A DNA stretch of 64,000 bases from Dehalococcoidia bacterium. GTDB lineage: Bacteria > Chloroflexota > Dehalococcoidia > Tepidiformales > Tepidiformaceae. Location: the NCBI GenBank assembly GCA_020853755.1, contig JADYYG010000027.1, forward strand, positions 62,001-126,000. Direction: 5' to 3'. The position numbers and the translations under genes are program-made. Shown here piece after piece: positions 24,736 to 32,218 of the stretch (within the stretch, counting starts at the first letter, position 1; each line of letters starts with the position of its first letter). The notes under the pieces are model-generated. The model saw nothing but the letters and a program-made list of their open reading frames with translations, was not told where the DNA came from and did not search any database.

Positions 24736-25137
24736 TCAGCGGGCGGGGAAGCTCAACTCGAGGGCGATGCCGTCCGGGTCTTTGAAGGTCACGCTGGCCG
24801 GCTGATGGTTGTCCTGGATGGGGCTGTGGTCGATGCCGAGCGCGTCGAGGTGGGTCACCCACTCCTCCAGCGCGGCCCGATTGGCCACGCCGAACGATAC
24901 GTGGTCCAGTCCCGGCCGCTGCGGCGCGAAGTCGTCCGCGATCTGGTTGCGGTGGCAGGTGAAGGCGAAGACCAGTTTCGACTTCGGTTCGAAGATTGCG
25001 CAGGCGTCGATCCCGTAGTCATCGTTCGAACCGCGCCACACGTCGCGCGCGCCGAGCAACTGGCAGTACCAGGAAACGCTCCGGTCGAGGTCACGGACGC
25101 TCAGTTCGACGTGGGCGACGCCGGTGATATCGGGCAT
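24736..25137 (-). CDS. VOC superfamily (glyoxalase/dioxygenase-like) protein
   Basis: The 133-residue protein carries two beta-alpha-beta-beta-beta units of the vicinal oxygen chelate fold. Candidate metal ligands are H9 (GVAHVELSV), H78 (GLDHVSFGV) and a C-terminal Glu in GIALELSF. The FYxxLLG-type segment is VSWYCQLLG. Family members include glyoxalase I, extradiol dioxygenases and resistance proteins. The minus-strand leader contains a TAGGCT hexamer (25168-25173) and a GAGGAGG site. The reaction cannot be specified. Confidence 0.85.
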   Translation of the reverse strand: MPDITGVAHVELSVRDLDRSVSWYCQLLGARDVWRGSNDDYGIDACAIFEPKSKLVFAFTCHRNQIADDFAPQRPGLDHVSFGVANRAALEEWVTHLDALGIDHSPIQDNHQPASVTFKDPDGIALELSFPAR

Positions 25138-25228
25138 GGCGGTGCATCCTCCTCGGAACTGGCCTCGAGCCTACCGCGCCCTGGATTACGCCGGGTAGGG
25201 CCAATCCAGCGGAAAACGCCCGGCCGCG

Positions 25229-26161
25229 CTATTTGAAGTGCGGCAGCACCGTCTCTGCGAACAGCTTCGCGGGTTCGCGCGTGTCCCGCCCGAAGAACTC
25301 CATCAGGAACATCGTGCAGCCGAGGTCGATGTGCTTCTGGATCTGCTCGCGCACGCGCTGGGGGCTCCCTGCGATGGCGAGCGGGCCGGTTGGATCGCCC
25401 ATGTGACCGCCGAAGATCTTCTTCGCCGTGTCGATCATCGGCGCCGCCGAGGAGTCGTCGGGGGCGATGGTCACGAGGCACTGCTGGCTCACCGTAATCG
25501 TCGAAAAGTCGCGGCCCACGTCCGCGCAGCGCTGCTTGAGCACTTCCACCTTCGCTGGGAGTTCGGACTGGCGCGCCGCCTGGTGGTTCCAGATGTCGGC
25601 GTGCTGGGCGGCGAGTTTCAGTGTGACCTTTTCGCCCGAACCGCCAATGAGGATGGGCGGCACGCGGACCGGCTTCGGCTCGCAGACCAGGTTCGCCGCC
25701 TTCACGAACCGCCCGTCGTAGGTCACGGATGGCTCGGTCCACATGCGCTTTAGCAGCTCGACCGTCTCGCGCAGCTGGCCGAGCCGCTGCCCGGTCGGAA
25801 GGAAGGGCACGCCGAAGTCGCTGAACTCGCGCGGCATCCAGCCGGCCCCGAGCCCGGGGATAATGCGCCCCTCCGCGATGTTGTCGACGGTGGCGATGAC
25901 TTTCCCGAGCTGGGCGGCGTTGCGCATGCCCGCCGGGGTCACCAGCGTCCCGATTTCGACCTTCTTCGTGACCGCGGCCACCGCCGAGATGAGCGACCAC
26001 GCTTCGAGGATTGGGATCTGCGGCGACTGCGGCCCGTAGAGGTGGTCGCACACCCAGAGGGAGTCGTAGCCCATGGCTTCGAACTCGAGGGCGTTGTCCC
26101 GGGCCTCGGCCCAGGTTCGTTTGATCTGCGGAATGGTGACGCCAAAGTGGATCCGCGCCAT
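25229..26161 (-). CDS. LLM class F420-dependent oxidoreductase
   Basis: The 310-residue protein is a luciferase-like monooxygenase family TIM barrel of the TIGR03560-like, F420-dependent kind. Typical segments are MGYDSLWVCDHLYGPQSPQ, VEIGTLVTPAGMRNAAQLGKVIATVD, GRIIPGLGAGWMPREF and PPILIGGSGEKVTLKLAAQHAD. These enzymes move hydride between reduced deazaflavin F420 and a substrate. Together with the second LLM protein at 44338 and the Ddn-like protein at 26818 it implies that the organism makes F420, although no F420 biosynthesis gene is seen here. The substrate is unknown. Confidence 0.92.
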   Translation of the reverse strand: MARIHFGVTIPQIKRTWAEARDNALEFEAMGYDSLWVCDHLYGPQSPQIPILEAWSLISAVAAVTKKVEIGTLVTPAGMRNAAQLGKVIATVDNIAEGRIIPGLGAGWMPREFSDFGVPFLPTGQRLGQLRETVELLKRMWTEPSVTYDGRFVKAANLVCEPKPVRVPPILIGGSGEKVTLKLAAQHADIWNHQAARQSELPAKVEVLKQRCADVGRDFSTITVSQQCLVTIAPDDSSAAPMIDTAKKIFGGHMGDPTGPLAIAGSPQRVREQIQKHIDLGCTMFLMEFFGRDTREPAKLFAETVLPHFK

Positions 26162-26235
26162 GTGGTGCTCCAGAGGGGATGTGTGCGCGGAAGCCTACAC
26201 CCCGTGACTGTCCCTGCGCGAGACATACAAGCTGC

Positions 26236-26619
26236 TCAATACCACCGCTCCGGTGTAATGACGATCGCGACCATGTGCTCGTGCGCGCCGTCCGCGGTGG
26301 CCTTGAGGGCGGCTTCGCGGCCGCGATAGTGCGTATGCAGCCGAAAACGCAGGTCGTACGTAATCGGGTCAACTACCCGGGCGGGCCCTTCGACCGTGAG
26401 GTAGCGGTAGGAGGCCCGGTCGTCGATGCAGAGCGCTGCCCGCCCGGCCGTGGCCACGTGGCGTGACTTGGCGGACTCCCGGCCGCTGATAACGACAAAC
26501 TCGCCGCCTTCGTACAGGTAGATGACTGGAACCGCGTGCGCCCGGCCCAGGGCATCGACGGTGGCCAGGGTGGCCGGCAGCGGCCGGGCGGCGAATGCTT
26601 CGCGGTCTTCGGGTTTCAT
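26236..26619 (-). CDS. PPOX class split-barrel oxidoreductase (pyridoxamine 5'-phosphate oxidase-like)
   Basis: The 127-residue product has the FMN/F420-binding split barrel typical of PPOX-class enzymes: PATLATVDALGRAHAVPVIYLYEGGEFVVISGRESAKSRHVATAGRAALCIDD, then a variable C-terminus. The closest small bacterial and mycobacterial proteins bind F420 or FMN. GGAGG precedes ATG 26619 and TACGAT lies on the minus strand at 26640-26645. It lies between an LLM oxidoreductase and a Ddn-like protein, which favours an F420-linked role. Confidence 0.85.
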   Translation of the reverse strand: MKPEDREAFAARPLPATLATVDALGRAHAVPVIYLYEGGEFVVISGRESAKSRHVATAGRAALCIDDRASYRYLTVEGPARVVDPITYDLRFRLHTHYRGREAALKATADGAHEHMVAIVITPERWY

Positions 26620-26680
26620 GGCGCCTCCTGCGGGTCCTCATCGTACCGCCACCAGCACCGCCCGGTAGCCCGGTAGTAAC

Positions 26681-26772
26681 CCGGTAGCGCCACCGGCACC
26701 GCCCGGTGGCACGAATCCCGGATCGACCGGTAGCGCCACCGGCACTGCCCGGTGGCGCGAATCCCGGATCGA
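26681..26772. repeat. Two tandem 46-bp repeats containing a strong hairpin
   Basis: Copies at 26681-26726 and 26727-26772 differ at two positions. Each contains GCGCCACCGG followed after six bases by CCGGTGGCGC (perfect 10-bp arms in the second copy, one mismatch in the first). A degenerate third piece lies just upstream (26645-26680). The repeat lies in the divergent gap between the PPOX and Ddn-like genes. Confidence 0.85.
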
Positions 26773-26777
26773 CCGGC

Positions 26778-26783
26778 TACAGT
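26778..26783 (+). promoter_or_regulatory. -10-like hexamer TACAGT upstream of the Ddn-like gene
   Basis: TACAGT directly follows the tandem repeat and lies 34 bases before the ATG at 26818. The repeat hairpin would occupy the position of a -35 region. Confidence 0.4.
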
Positions 26784-26817
26784 GGATCGAATCTCTCCGG
26801 GCGAAAGGGGGCCAGCC

Positions 26818-27252
26818 ATGGCCGAATACATCCCACCAGCGATCGAATGGGTCCGCCAGCAAGTTGAACTCTATGAAGGGTCCGGCGGCAAGGAAGGGAC
26901 CACCCTCCGCGATACCGGCCTGCCGGTCATCATCGTCACGAGCACCGGCAACAAGAGCGGCGCCGTCCGCAAGACACCCCTGATGCGCGTGAAGGACGGC
27001 AACACCTACGTCCTCGTCGGCTCGATGGGCGGCCAACCGAAGAACCCGGTCTGGGTCTACAACCTGCGAACCGACCCCGGCGTCCAGATTCGTGACAAGA
27101 CCGAGGTCATGAATATGCGGACGCGCGAGGTTTCGGACCCGGCCGAGCGTGCGCGGCTCTGGGACGCCTGCGTGGCGGCGTTCCCTCCCTACAAGGAGTA
27201 CCAGGAGCGGACGACGCGGGTCATCCCGCTGTTCGTGGCTGAGCCGGCGTAG
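26818..27252 (+). CDS. Nitroreductase/deazaflavin-dependent (Ddn-like) oxidoreductase
   Basis: The 144-residue protein matches the F420-dependent Ddn/Rv3547-like split-barrel family (PF04075). Diagnostic segments are GLPVIIVTSTGNKSGAVRKTPLMRVKDG, YVLVGSMGGQPKNPVWVYNLRTDPGV and the C-terminal ERTTRVIPLFVAEPA. Known relatives reduce nitroimidazoles or quinones with F420H2. ATG 26818 follows a GAAAGGGGG region; an upstream in-frame ATG would put repeat sequence into the coding region, so it was not used. The natural substrate is not known. Confidence 0.92.
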   Translation: MAEYIPPAIEWVRQQVELYEGSGGKEGTTLRDTGLPVIIVTSTGNKSGAVRKTPLMRVKDGNTYVLVGSMGGQPKNPVWVYNLRTDPGVQIRDKTEVMNMRTREVSDPAERARLWDACVAAFPPYKEYQERTTRVIPLFVAEPA

Positions 27253-27273
27253 TGCTCCCGCGCCCGGCCACCG

Positions 27274-28116
27274 TTACTGGTTGCCGGGCAGCTTGAACTG
27301 GGCGAGGCGCGCTTCGGCCGCCTCCTGCCGTTCCGACCAGAGCCGCCCAGTCGTGATCCCGCCGTCGACCACCAGCGCGTGGCCGGTGACGAAGCTCGAA
27401 TCGTCGCTGGCGAGCCAGGCGGCGGCCGAGGCGATGTCTTCGGGCAGCCCGGCGCGCCGGATGGGCTGGCCCTGCGCGAGCCGCACCTTCATCAGGTCGA
27501 TGGTGTAGTCGGCCTGCTCCGCGGAGAGGCCCATCGCCTTCCCGAAGATCGGCGTCGCGATGCCGCCCGGGCAGATAGCGTTGACGCGCACGCCCCTCTC
27601 GCCGAGTTCGTTCGCGACCGAGCGGGTGAGGTGGATGACGGCGGCCTTGGCGGCGCTGTAGATGTGCGGCCCGAAGCCGATGCCCACCCCGGCGACGCTC
27701 GCCGTTGAGATGATGCTGCCGCTGCCCTGGGCCGCCATCACCTGGCCGGCGTGCTTCATCCCGAGGACGACGCCGCGCAGCAGGATCGCCACCGTGTTGT
27801 CGTAGGCGTCCATGTCCGTTTCGAGGATGGAACCGGAGACGCCGCCGAAGCCCGCGTTGTTGAACATCACGTCGAGCCGGCCCCACTTCTGGACTGCGTG
27901 GCCGACGGCTGCGCGCACTTCCTCTTCCTGGGCCACGTCGGTGTGGTAGTAGGAGGCGTTCGGGCCGAGTTCTTCGGCGAGCTTTTCGCCGCGGGCGTCC
28001 TGGATGTCGGAGATGACGACCTTCGCGCCGTTCGCGATGAACCTGCGCACCGTGCCCTCGCCGATACCGCTCGCCCCGCCGGTAATGACCGCGACCTTCC
28101 CATCCAGTTGAGCCAT
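27274..28116 (-). CDS. Short-chain dehydrogenase/reductase (SDR)
   Basis: The 280-residue NAD(P)-dependent enzyme shows the SDR motifs: TGGASGIG cofactor loop (residues 12-19), NNAG, the catalytic Ser in SIISTASVAG, and the YSAAK catalytic Tyr-Lys pair. The later PGGIATPIFGKAM segment and VDGGITTG end are typical of classical SDRs. An acidic residue after the second strand (VVISDIQDARGEKL) points to NAD+ preference. A minus-strand TACACT hexamer (28146-28151) and AGAGGCG precede the start. The alcohol substrate is unknown. Confidence 0.93.
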   Translation of the reverse strand: MAQLDGKVAVITGGASGIGEGTVRRFIANGAKVVISDIQDARGEKLAEELGPNASYYHTDVAQEEEVRAAVGHAVQKWGRLDVMFNNAGFGGVSGSILETDMDAYDNTVAILLRGVVLGMKHAGQVMAAQGSGSIISTASVAGVGIGFGPHIYSAAKAAVIHLTRSVANELGERGVRVNAICPGGIATPIFGKAMGLSAEQADYTIDLMKVRLAQGQPIRRAGLPEDIASAAAWLASDDSSFVTGHALVVDGGITTGRLWSERQEAAEARLAQFKLPGNQ

Positions 28117-28172
28117 CGTAGTTCGCCTCTGTGAGTGTGGCCCGGAGTGTAGTGGAATCTGCGGCTACGAAA

Positions 28173-28209
28173 CGCGCCCCGGGCACGAATGGACGTGCAC
28201 CGGGGCGCG
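28173..28209 (-). terminator. Intrinsic-terminator-like hairpin after the secreted protein gene
   Basis: CGCGCCCCGG (28173-28182) and CCGGGGCGCG (28200-28209) pair perfectly, extended by GCAC/GTGC inside. On the minus strand the stem is followed by TTTCGT, so it probably ends the 28255-28536 transcript before the SDR gene. Confidence 0.6.
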
Positions 28210-28254
28210 GAGTTACCTGCGCTTGTGCAGGGCTGGTGGCCTGGCGGACGGGGG

Positions 28255-28536
28255 TCAGTAGGCCGAGGACGATACCTGCCCGGCGCGCGGCCCGCGCCGG
28301 AGCTGGGTGTTGGTGCTGCTCTGCGAATTGTCCGAGCCGCCCGAGCCATCCTTGCCCGGGCAGTCCTTATCCCACCCGCCGTTGTTTGTGCCCGGCGTCG
28401 GATCCGCGGGAGCAGTCTGTTCTGGTGTTGCCGACGGGCTGGGTTCGCCGGATTGGGCGAACGCCACCGAACCGCCGTAAAGCGCTGCGAGCGCGAAAGG
28501 CGCTGCGCCCAGGAGGAGGAGCCGTTTCCGTGTCAT
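28255..28536 (-). CDS. Small secreted hypothetical protein
   Basis: The 93-residue product has an N-terminal signal peptide (basic MTRKR, then a hydrophobic stretch and an ALYGGSVAFAQSG cleavage-like site near residue 27). The mature part is rich in Gly, Ser, Pro, Thr and Asn (TPGTNNGGWDKDCPGKDGSGG) with a single Cys, and looks disordered. No family was recognised. GAGAGG lies upstream of the ATG. A terminator-like hairpin follows. It may be a surface or secreted peptide, but nothing more specific is supported. Confidence 0.65.
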   Translation of the reverse strand: MTRKRLLLLGAAPFALAALYGGSVAFAQSGEPSPSATPEQTAPADPTPGTNNGGWDKDCPGKDGSGGSDNSQSSTNTQLRRGPRAGQVSSSAY

Positions 28537-28653
28537 GAGTCGACCTCTCAGAGTGGATTGACAGGGCCTGTCGCCCGCAGGCTATCCCTCTGATCGGAAA
28601 GCTTTGGTGTTGTTTATGACCCAGATTAGAACGTGACGGGCGCAGGCAGCGCG

Positions 28654-30306
28654 TTAGTTGCGCCACATCGGCTGTTCGCCGCCTTCAACCAGTGCGTCGC
28701 CGCCGGAGACGCCGATGGGCGCGCCATCGGCCCGCCAGCAGGCCGCGCCCTCGAGCAGGCCATCAGCCCGGCGCATGACCCCGTTCATCCCGCCCGCCAC
28801 CTTGAACGCGGACTGCACGGTGTGGCCGCGGCTTTCGAGGCCCCGTCGCAGCGCATCGAATGCGGGGAAGCCGCGCTCCAGTTCGAGGAACGGCCCGCGG
28901 TCCCACATGCGGGGCGCCTCGAACGCCTCCTGCAGCGTCATCCCGTGGTCGATGACGTTTGAAATCGCCTGGCAGACCGAGCCGAAGATCTTCAGGCCGC
29001 CCGGGCAGCCGAGGGTCATGAACGGCGCGCCGTCCTTCAGCACGATGGTCGGCGACATCGAGGAGAGGACGCGCTTGCCGGGCGCGATCGAGTTCGTCCG
29101 CCCGGGTGTTGGGTCCATCAGTTCCATGCAGTCGTTCAGCAGCATGCCGGTGCCGGGCACGGTCACCTTCGAGCCGAAGCCGGTGTGCAGCGTGTTCGTT
29201 GTCGCGACGATGTTCCCCTCGTCGTCGATGGCGCAGCAGTGGGTCGTGGATTCCACCGAAGAGGCCGGCTGCACGCCCGCGGCGTACTGTTGCGCCCGGG
29301 CGAGGTCGATGTCCGGCCGGCGCGAGGCGGCGTACTCCTTCGAGGTCAGCCACTCGACCGGCACCGCCGTCGAAGCCGGGTCGGCCACGTATTCGAAGCG
29401 GTCGGCGAACGCCAGCTTCATGACTTCGGACCAGAGGTGGACGGTCTCTTCGGTCCCGAAGCGCATCGCCCGGAGGTCAAAGCCCTCGAGGATGTTGAGC
29501 ATTTCGATGATGTGGAGCGGGCCGGACGACGGCGGCGGAGGGCCCACGATCTCGTAGCCGCGATAAGCCCCGCGGACGGGAGGGCGTTCGAAAACCCGGT
29601 AGCCCTCGATGTCCGCCATCGTGAGGATGCCGCCGTTCGCGGCCATGTCCTCGGCGATCCGGTGGCCGAGCGGCCCGTGGTAGAGGTAGTCCGGGCCGTG
29701 TTCGGCGATGGTTGCGAGCGTTCGCGCATAGTCGGCGCGGACGATGGTGTCGCCAACCGCAGGCACCTTGCCGTTCGGCAGGAAGACCTCGGCGGTCGCG
29801 GGGTAGCGCCGGATGCTGGCCTCCTGCATCTCAGTGATGGCGCGCAGGTAGGGGCTCACCCGGAACCCGTCGCGTGCGAAGCGGATAGCCGGTTCCATCA
29901 CAGCGCCGAGCGAAAGGCGGCCGTACTTCTCGATCGCCGTCGCCCAGCCGAGCAGCGTCCCGCCCGTCGCGACCGAGAGGTGGCCGACCTCGTTCAGGTC
30001 ATCCTTCACCTTGTGGTCGATGCTGCCCGGGATGGGTTCATACATGTCCGGCGTGGCGGCGGCCGGCACGGTCACATAGTTGTCGATGACGGTGCTCGTG
30101 CCATCGGCGAGGCGGATGTTCACGAAGCCGGCGCCGAAAATCGTGACCATCATCGGTTCGACCACGGTGAGGGCGAACATCGTCGCGATGGCGGCATCGA
30201 CGGCGTTGCCCCCGCGGGTCAGCATCTCGACACCCGCGAGGGACGCGAGCGGATGGTTCGAGGTGACCATCCCCCGGGATGCGATCGCCGGCTGCTTTAC
30301 CGTCAT
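28654..30306 (-). CDS. ggt: Gamma-glutamyltransferase
   Basis: The 550-residue Ntn-hydrolase is made as a proenzyme that cleaves itself and then transfers or hydrolyses gamma-glutamyl groups (for example of glutathione). The autoprocessing and catalytic site is seen as T354-T355-H356 in VESTTHCCAIDDEGNIVATTNTL, and the substrate-binding segment is SPTIVLKDGAPFMTLGCPGG. N-terminal HPLASLAGVEMLTRGGNAVDAAIAT is also typical. No signal peptide is visible. GAGG precedes the ATG. The sequence resembles the class of bacterial homologues annotated as GGT or acylases; the true substrate may be different. Confidence 0.9.
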   Translation of the reverse strand: MTVKQPAIASRGMVTSNHPLASLAGVEMLTRGGNAVDAAIATMFALTVVEPMMVTIFGAGFVNIRLADGTSTVIDNYVTVPAAATPDMYEPIPGSIDHKVKDDLNEVGHLSVATGGTLLGWATAIEKYGRLSLGAVMEPAIRFARDGFRVSPYLRAITEMQEASIRRYPATAEVFLPNGKVPAVGDTIVRADYARTLATIAEHGPDYLYHGPLGHRIAEDMAANGGILTMADIEGYRVFERPPVRGAYRGYEIVGPPPPSSGPLHIIEMLNILEGFDLRAMRFGTEETVHLWSEVMKLAFADRFEYVADPASTAVPVEWLTSKEYAASRRPDIDLARAQQYAAGVQPASSVESTTHCCAIDDEGNIVATTNTLHTGFGSKVTVPGTGMLLNDCMELMDPTPGRTNSIAPGKRVLSSMSPTIVLKDGAPFMTLGCPGGLKIFGSVCQAISNVIDHGMTLQEAFEAPRMWDRGPFLELERGFPAFDALRRGLESRGHTVQSAFKVAGGMNGVMRRADGLLEGAACWRADGAPIGVSGGDALVEGGEQPMWRN

Positions 30307-30353
30307 GCGCCTCGTTCTACGCCGCTGCGGGCGGCGAGGGAAGAGCGCGGTGG

Positions 30354-30359
30354 TACGAT
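30354..30359 (+). promoter_or_regulatory. -10-like hexamer TACGAT, leaderless arrangement
   Basis: TACGAT ends six bases before the ATG at 30366, and no Shine-Dalgarno sequence is present. Confidence 0.45.
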
Positions 30360-30365
30360 GCTGGG

Positions 30366-31214
30366 ATGCCCGGCTTCGATGTCCACACGCACCTCTTCGC
30401 GCCGGGCCAGGTTGTGGGCCGCGACTCCATCGCCCTCGGCGACCGCACCTTCCGCGAGATGTACGGCGACCCGAAGGCTAAGATGGCGACGCTCAAGCAG
30501 TTGCTCGACGCGCTCGACGAGGCCGACCTCGACGGTGCGGTCGCTGCCGGGTTCGCATTTTCGACCGAGGACAACCTGGTCGAGCAGAACGAGTACCTGG
30601 CCGCCGCTGCAAAGGCTTCGGATGGCCGCGTCATCGCCTTCGCGACGGTGAACCCGGCGCTGCCGGGCTGGGAGCGCGTGGCCCGGCACGCCATCGACCG
30701 CGGCGCGCGCGGGTTCGGCGAGTTGCGCCCGCACAACCAGGGCTGGGACCCCCTGGGCGAGGCGGCTGCTGCGCTCTACAGCCTCGCTCACGAGGCCGGG
30801 CTGGCCCTCCTCTGGCATTGCAGCGAGCCGGTTGGACACACCTACCCGGGTAAGGCCGGTGGCATCTCTCCGGCCGAACTGATCGGGGTTGGGACGCGGT
30901 TTCCGGGCGTCGTGATGATTGCCGGACACCTCGGCGCGGGGGCTTCGTACTACCTTTCGATGCCCGAGGTAAGGGCCGCTATCGAATCCATCTATTTCGA
31001 CACGGCGGCGGCTTCGCTGCTGTATGATGATGAAAGTGTTGCGCGGCTCGTTGAACTCGCGGGTCCGGATCGCGTGCTCTTTGGCTCTGATTACCCTCTG
31101 CTTTCACCCCGCCGGCAGGTTCAACGCCTCGCGGCGCACCTCCCCGGGACGGTGGTGGACGCAGTGTGTGGCGGCAACGCCCGGAGACTGTTTTCGGATA
31201 ACGGCAAACGATGA
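30366..31214 (+). CDS. Amidohydrolase family (TIM-barrel metal-dependent) protein
   Basis: The 282-residue protein is a metal-dependent hydrolase of the amidohydrolase_2/ACMSD-like group. It shows the HxH pair in FDVHTHLF near the N-terminus, a mid-barrel LLWHCSEPVGH, and a final metal-binding region VLFGSDYPLL. ACMSD-like members decarboxylate or hydrolyse aromatic acids. It begins at ATG 30366 beneath a -10-like TACGAT. Its stop overlaps the start of thpR by four bases (ATGA), so the two are translationally coupled. The substrate is unknown. Confidence 0.88.
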   Translation: MPGFDVHTHLFAPGQVVGRDSIALGDRTFREMYGDPKAKMATLKQLLDALDEADLDGAVAAGFAFSTEDNLVEQNEYLAAAAKASDGRVIAFATVNPALPGWERVARHAIDRGARGFGELRPHNQGWDPLGEAAAALYSLAHEAGLALLWHCSEPVGHTYPGKAGGISPAELIGVGTRFPGVVMIAGHLGAGASYYLSMPEVRAAIESIYFDTAAASLLYDDESVARLVELAGPDRVLFGSDYPLLSPRRQVQRLAAHLPGTVVDAVCGGNARRLFSDNGKR

Positions 31215-31813
31215 GTGATACGGAACACGTACGCCTGTTCGTGGCGTGCGAAGTGCCTGACGACGTGAAGGACACGATCGGCGAAGTCATTGAAAGACTC
31301 CGCCAGAAAAGCGGCGCGGACGTGCGCTGGATCCGCCCCGAGGGCGTGCACGTCACCCTCAAGTTCCTCGGGGAAGTCAATACGAAGAAGCTCCCGGCCA
31401 TCAAGCTGGCCATCCAGGAAGCCGTTGTCGGCCATTCGCCGTTCGAACTCGAGTTCTCGACCATCGGCACGTTCGGCGGCCGCGAAGGCCTGCGCATCAT
31501 GTGGGTCGGCATCGCCGGCGACGTCCTTCGCCTCGAAGCGCTCGTCCGCGCGGTCAACGCGGCTCTCGCCGTCGTCGGCTTCGAACCGGAGCGGCGCCCC
31601 TTCCGGCCGCACCTCACCCTCGGCCGGGTGCGCGACGAAGTGCCGACCCGCCGCCGGGCCGAAATCGAAGTCGCCGTCGGCAAGCAGGATGTCCCGCCAG
31701 TCAGTTGGCGGACGGCCCAGGTCTCGCTCATGCGCAGCCGCCTCACGAAGTCCGGCGCGAGCTACGAAGTACTGGCGACCTTCCCCCTGCGGGTCATCGT
31801 CCAGTCCAACTGA
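31211..31813 (+). CDS. thpR: RNA 2',3'-cyclic phosphodiesterase (ThpR/LigT)
   Basis: The 200-residue protein has both HxTx catalytic motifs of the 2H phosphoesterase fold: H47-V-T-L in GVHVTLKFLGEV and H134-L-T-L in RPHLTLGRV. Members hydrolyse 2',3'-cyclic ends of RNA and ligate some RNA ends in vitro. Length is close to the family norm (about 180). It is translationally coupled to the amidohydrolase gene upstream and converges with the small zinc-motif gene on the other strand seven bases later. Confidence 0.93.
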   Translation: MSDTEHVRLFVACEVPDDVKDTIGEVIERLRQKSGADVRWIRPEGVHVTLKFLGEVNTKKLPAIKLAIQEAVVGHSPFELEFSTIGTFGGREGLRIMWVGIAGDVLRLEALVRAVNAALAVVGFEPERRPFRPHLTLGRVRDEVPTRRRAEIEVAVGKQDVPPVSWRTAQVSLMRSRLTKSGASYEVLATFPLRVIVQSN

Positions 31814-31819
31814 TTCCCG

Positions 31820-32128
31820 TTACCAGTCGTCCCAGTCGTATACGCGCCCGGGTTGCCGCGCGCGCCGGATGAGCGTGTCCGGGTCGTCGAGTTCGTGCAG
31901 GCTGATGCGCCGCCCGATGAGCGCCTCGATCCGCGCGTAAAGCATGTCCTCCGGCACGGAGCGGTTCGCCAATAGCCACCGTTCGAGTTCTTCAAGCCGT
32001 ATTTCGAGGGAGAGCGCCGAGACGTTCGGCGGGTCTTCGAGGAAGCGCAGGCAGTACCGGCAGCCTTCCTCGCGGTCGAACGGGACAAGGTGGATGTCGC
32101 ACTCGTTGACGGCCCTTCGCACGACCAT
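31820..32128 (-). CDS. Small hypothetical protein with Cys/His cluster
   Basis: The 102-residue product opens with MVVRRAVNECDIHLVPFDREEGCRYC, so C10, H13, C23 and C26 have the spacing C-x2-H-x9-C-x2-C, which could bind zinc or an iron-sulphur cluster. The rest is helical (LEIRLEELERWLLANRSVPEDMLYARIEALIGRRISLHELDDPD) and rich in charged residues. A TACAAT on the minus strand ends six bases before the ATG. The gene is divergent from the PIG-L deacetylase. I do not recognise the family. Confidence 0.6.
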   Translation of the reverse strand: MVVRRAVNECDIHLVPFDREEGCRYCLRFLEDPPNVSALSLEIRLEELERWLLANRSVPEDMLYARIEALIGRRISLHELDDPDTLIRRARQPGRVYDWDDW

Positions 32129-32134
32129 GCGCCC

Positions 32135-32140
32135 ATTGTA
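32135..32140 (-). promoter_or_regulatory. -10-like hexamer TACAAT, leaderless arrangement (minus strand)
   Basis: TACAAT on the minus strand ends six bases before the ATG at 32128, and no Shine-Dalgarno site is present. Confidence 0.5.
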
Positions 32141-32218
32141 GAAAGGTGTGGCAAGGCATCCGGGCGAACCGCCCCGGCCATCGACAATCGCCCGCGGCCA
32201 ACCCACAATCGTCGGACG

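Noticed and set aside
28537-28653. Riboswitch in the leader of the small secreted protein gene
   Set aside because: A GCCTG/CAGGC hairpin is visible on the minus strand, but I could not match the conserved cores of known riboswitch classes.
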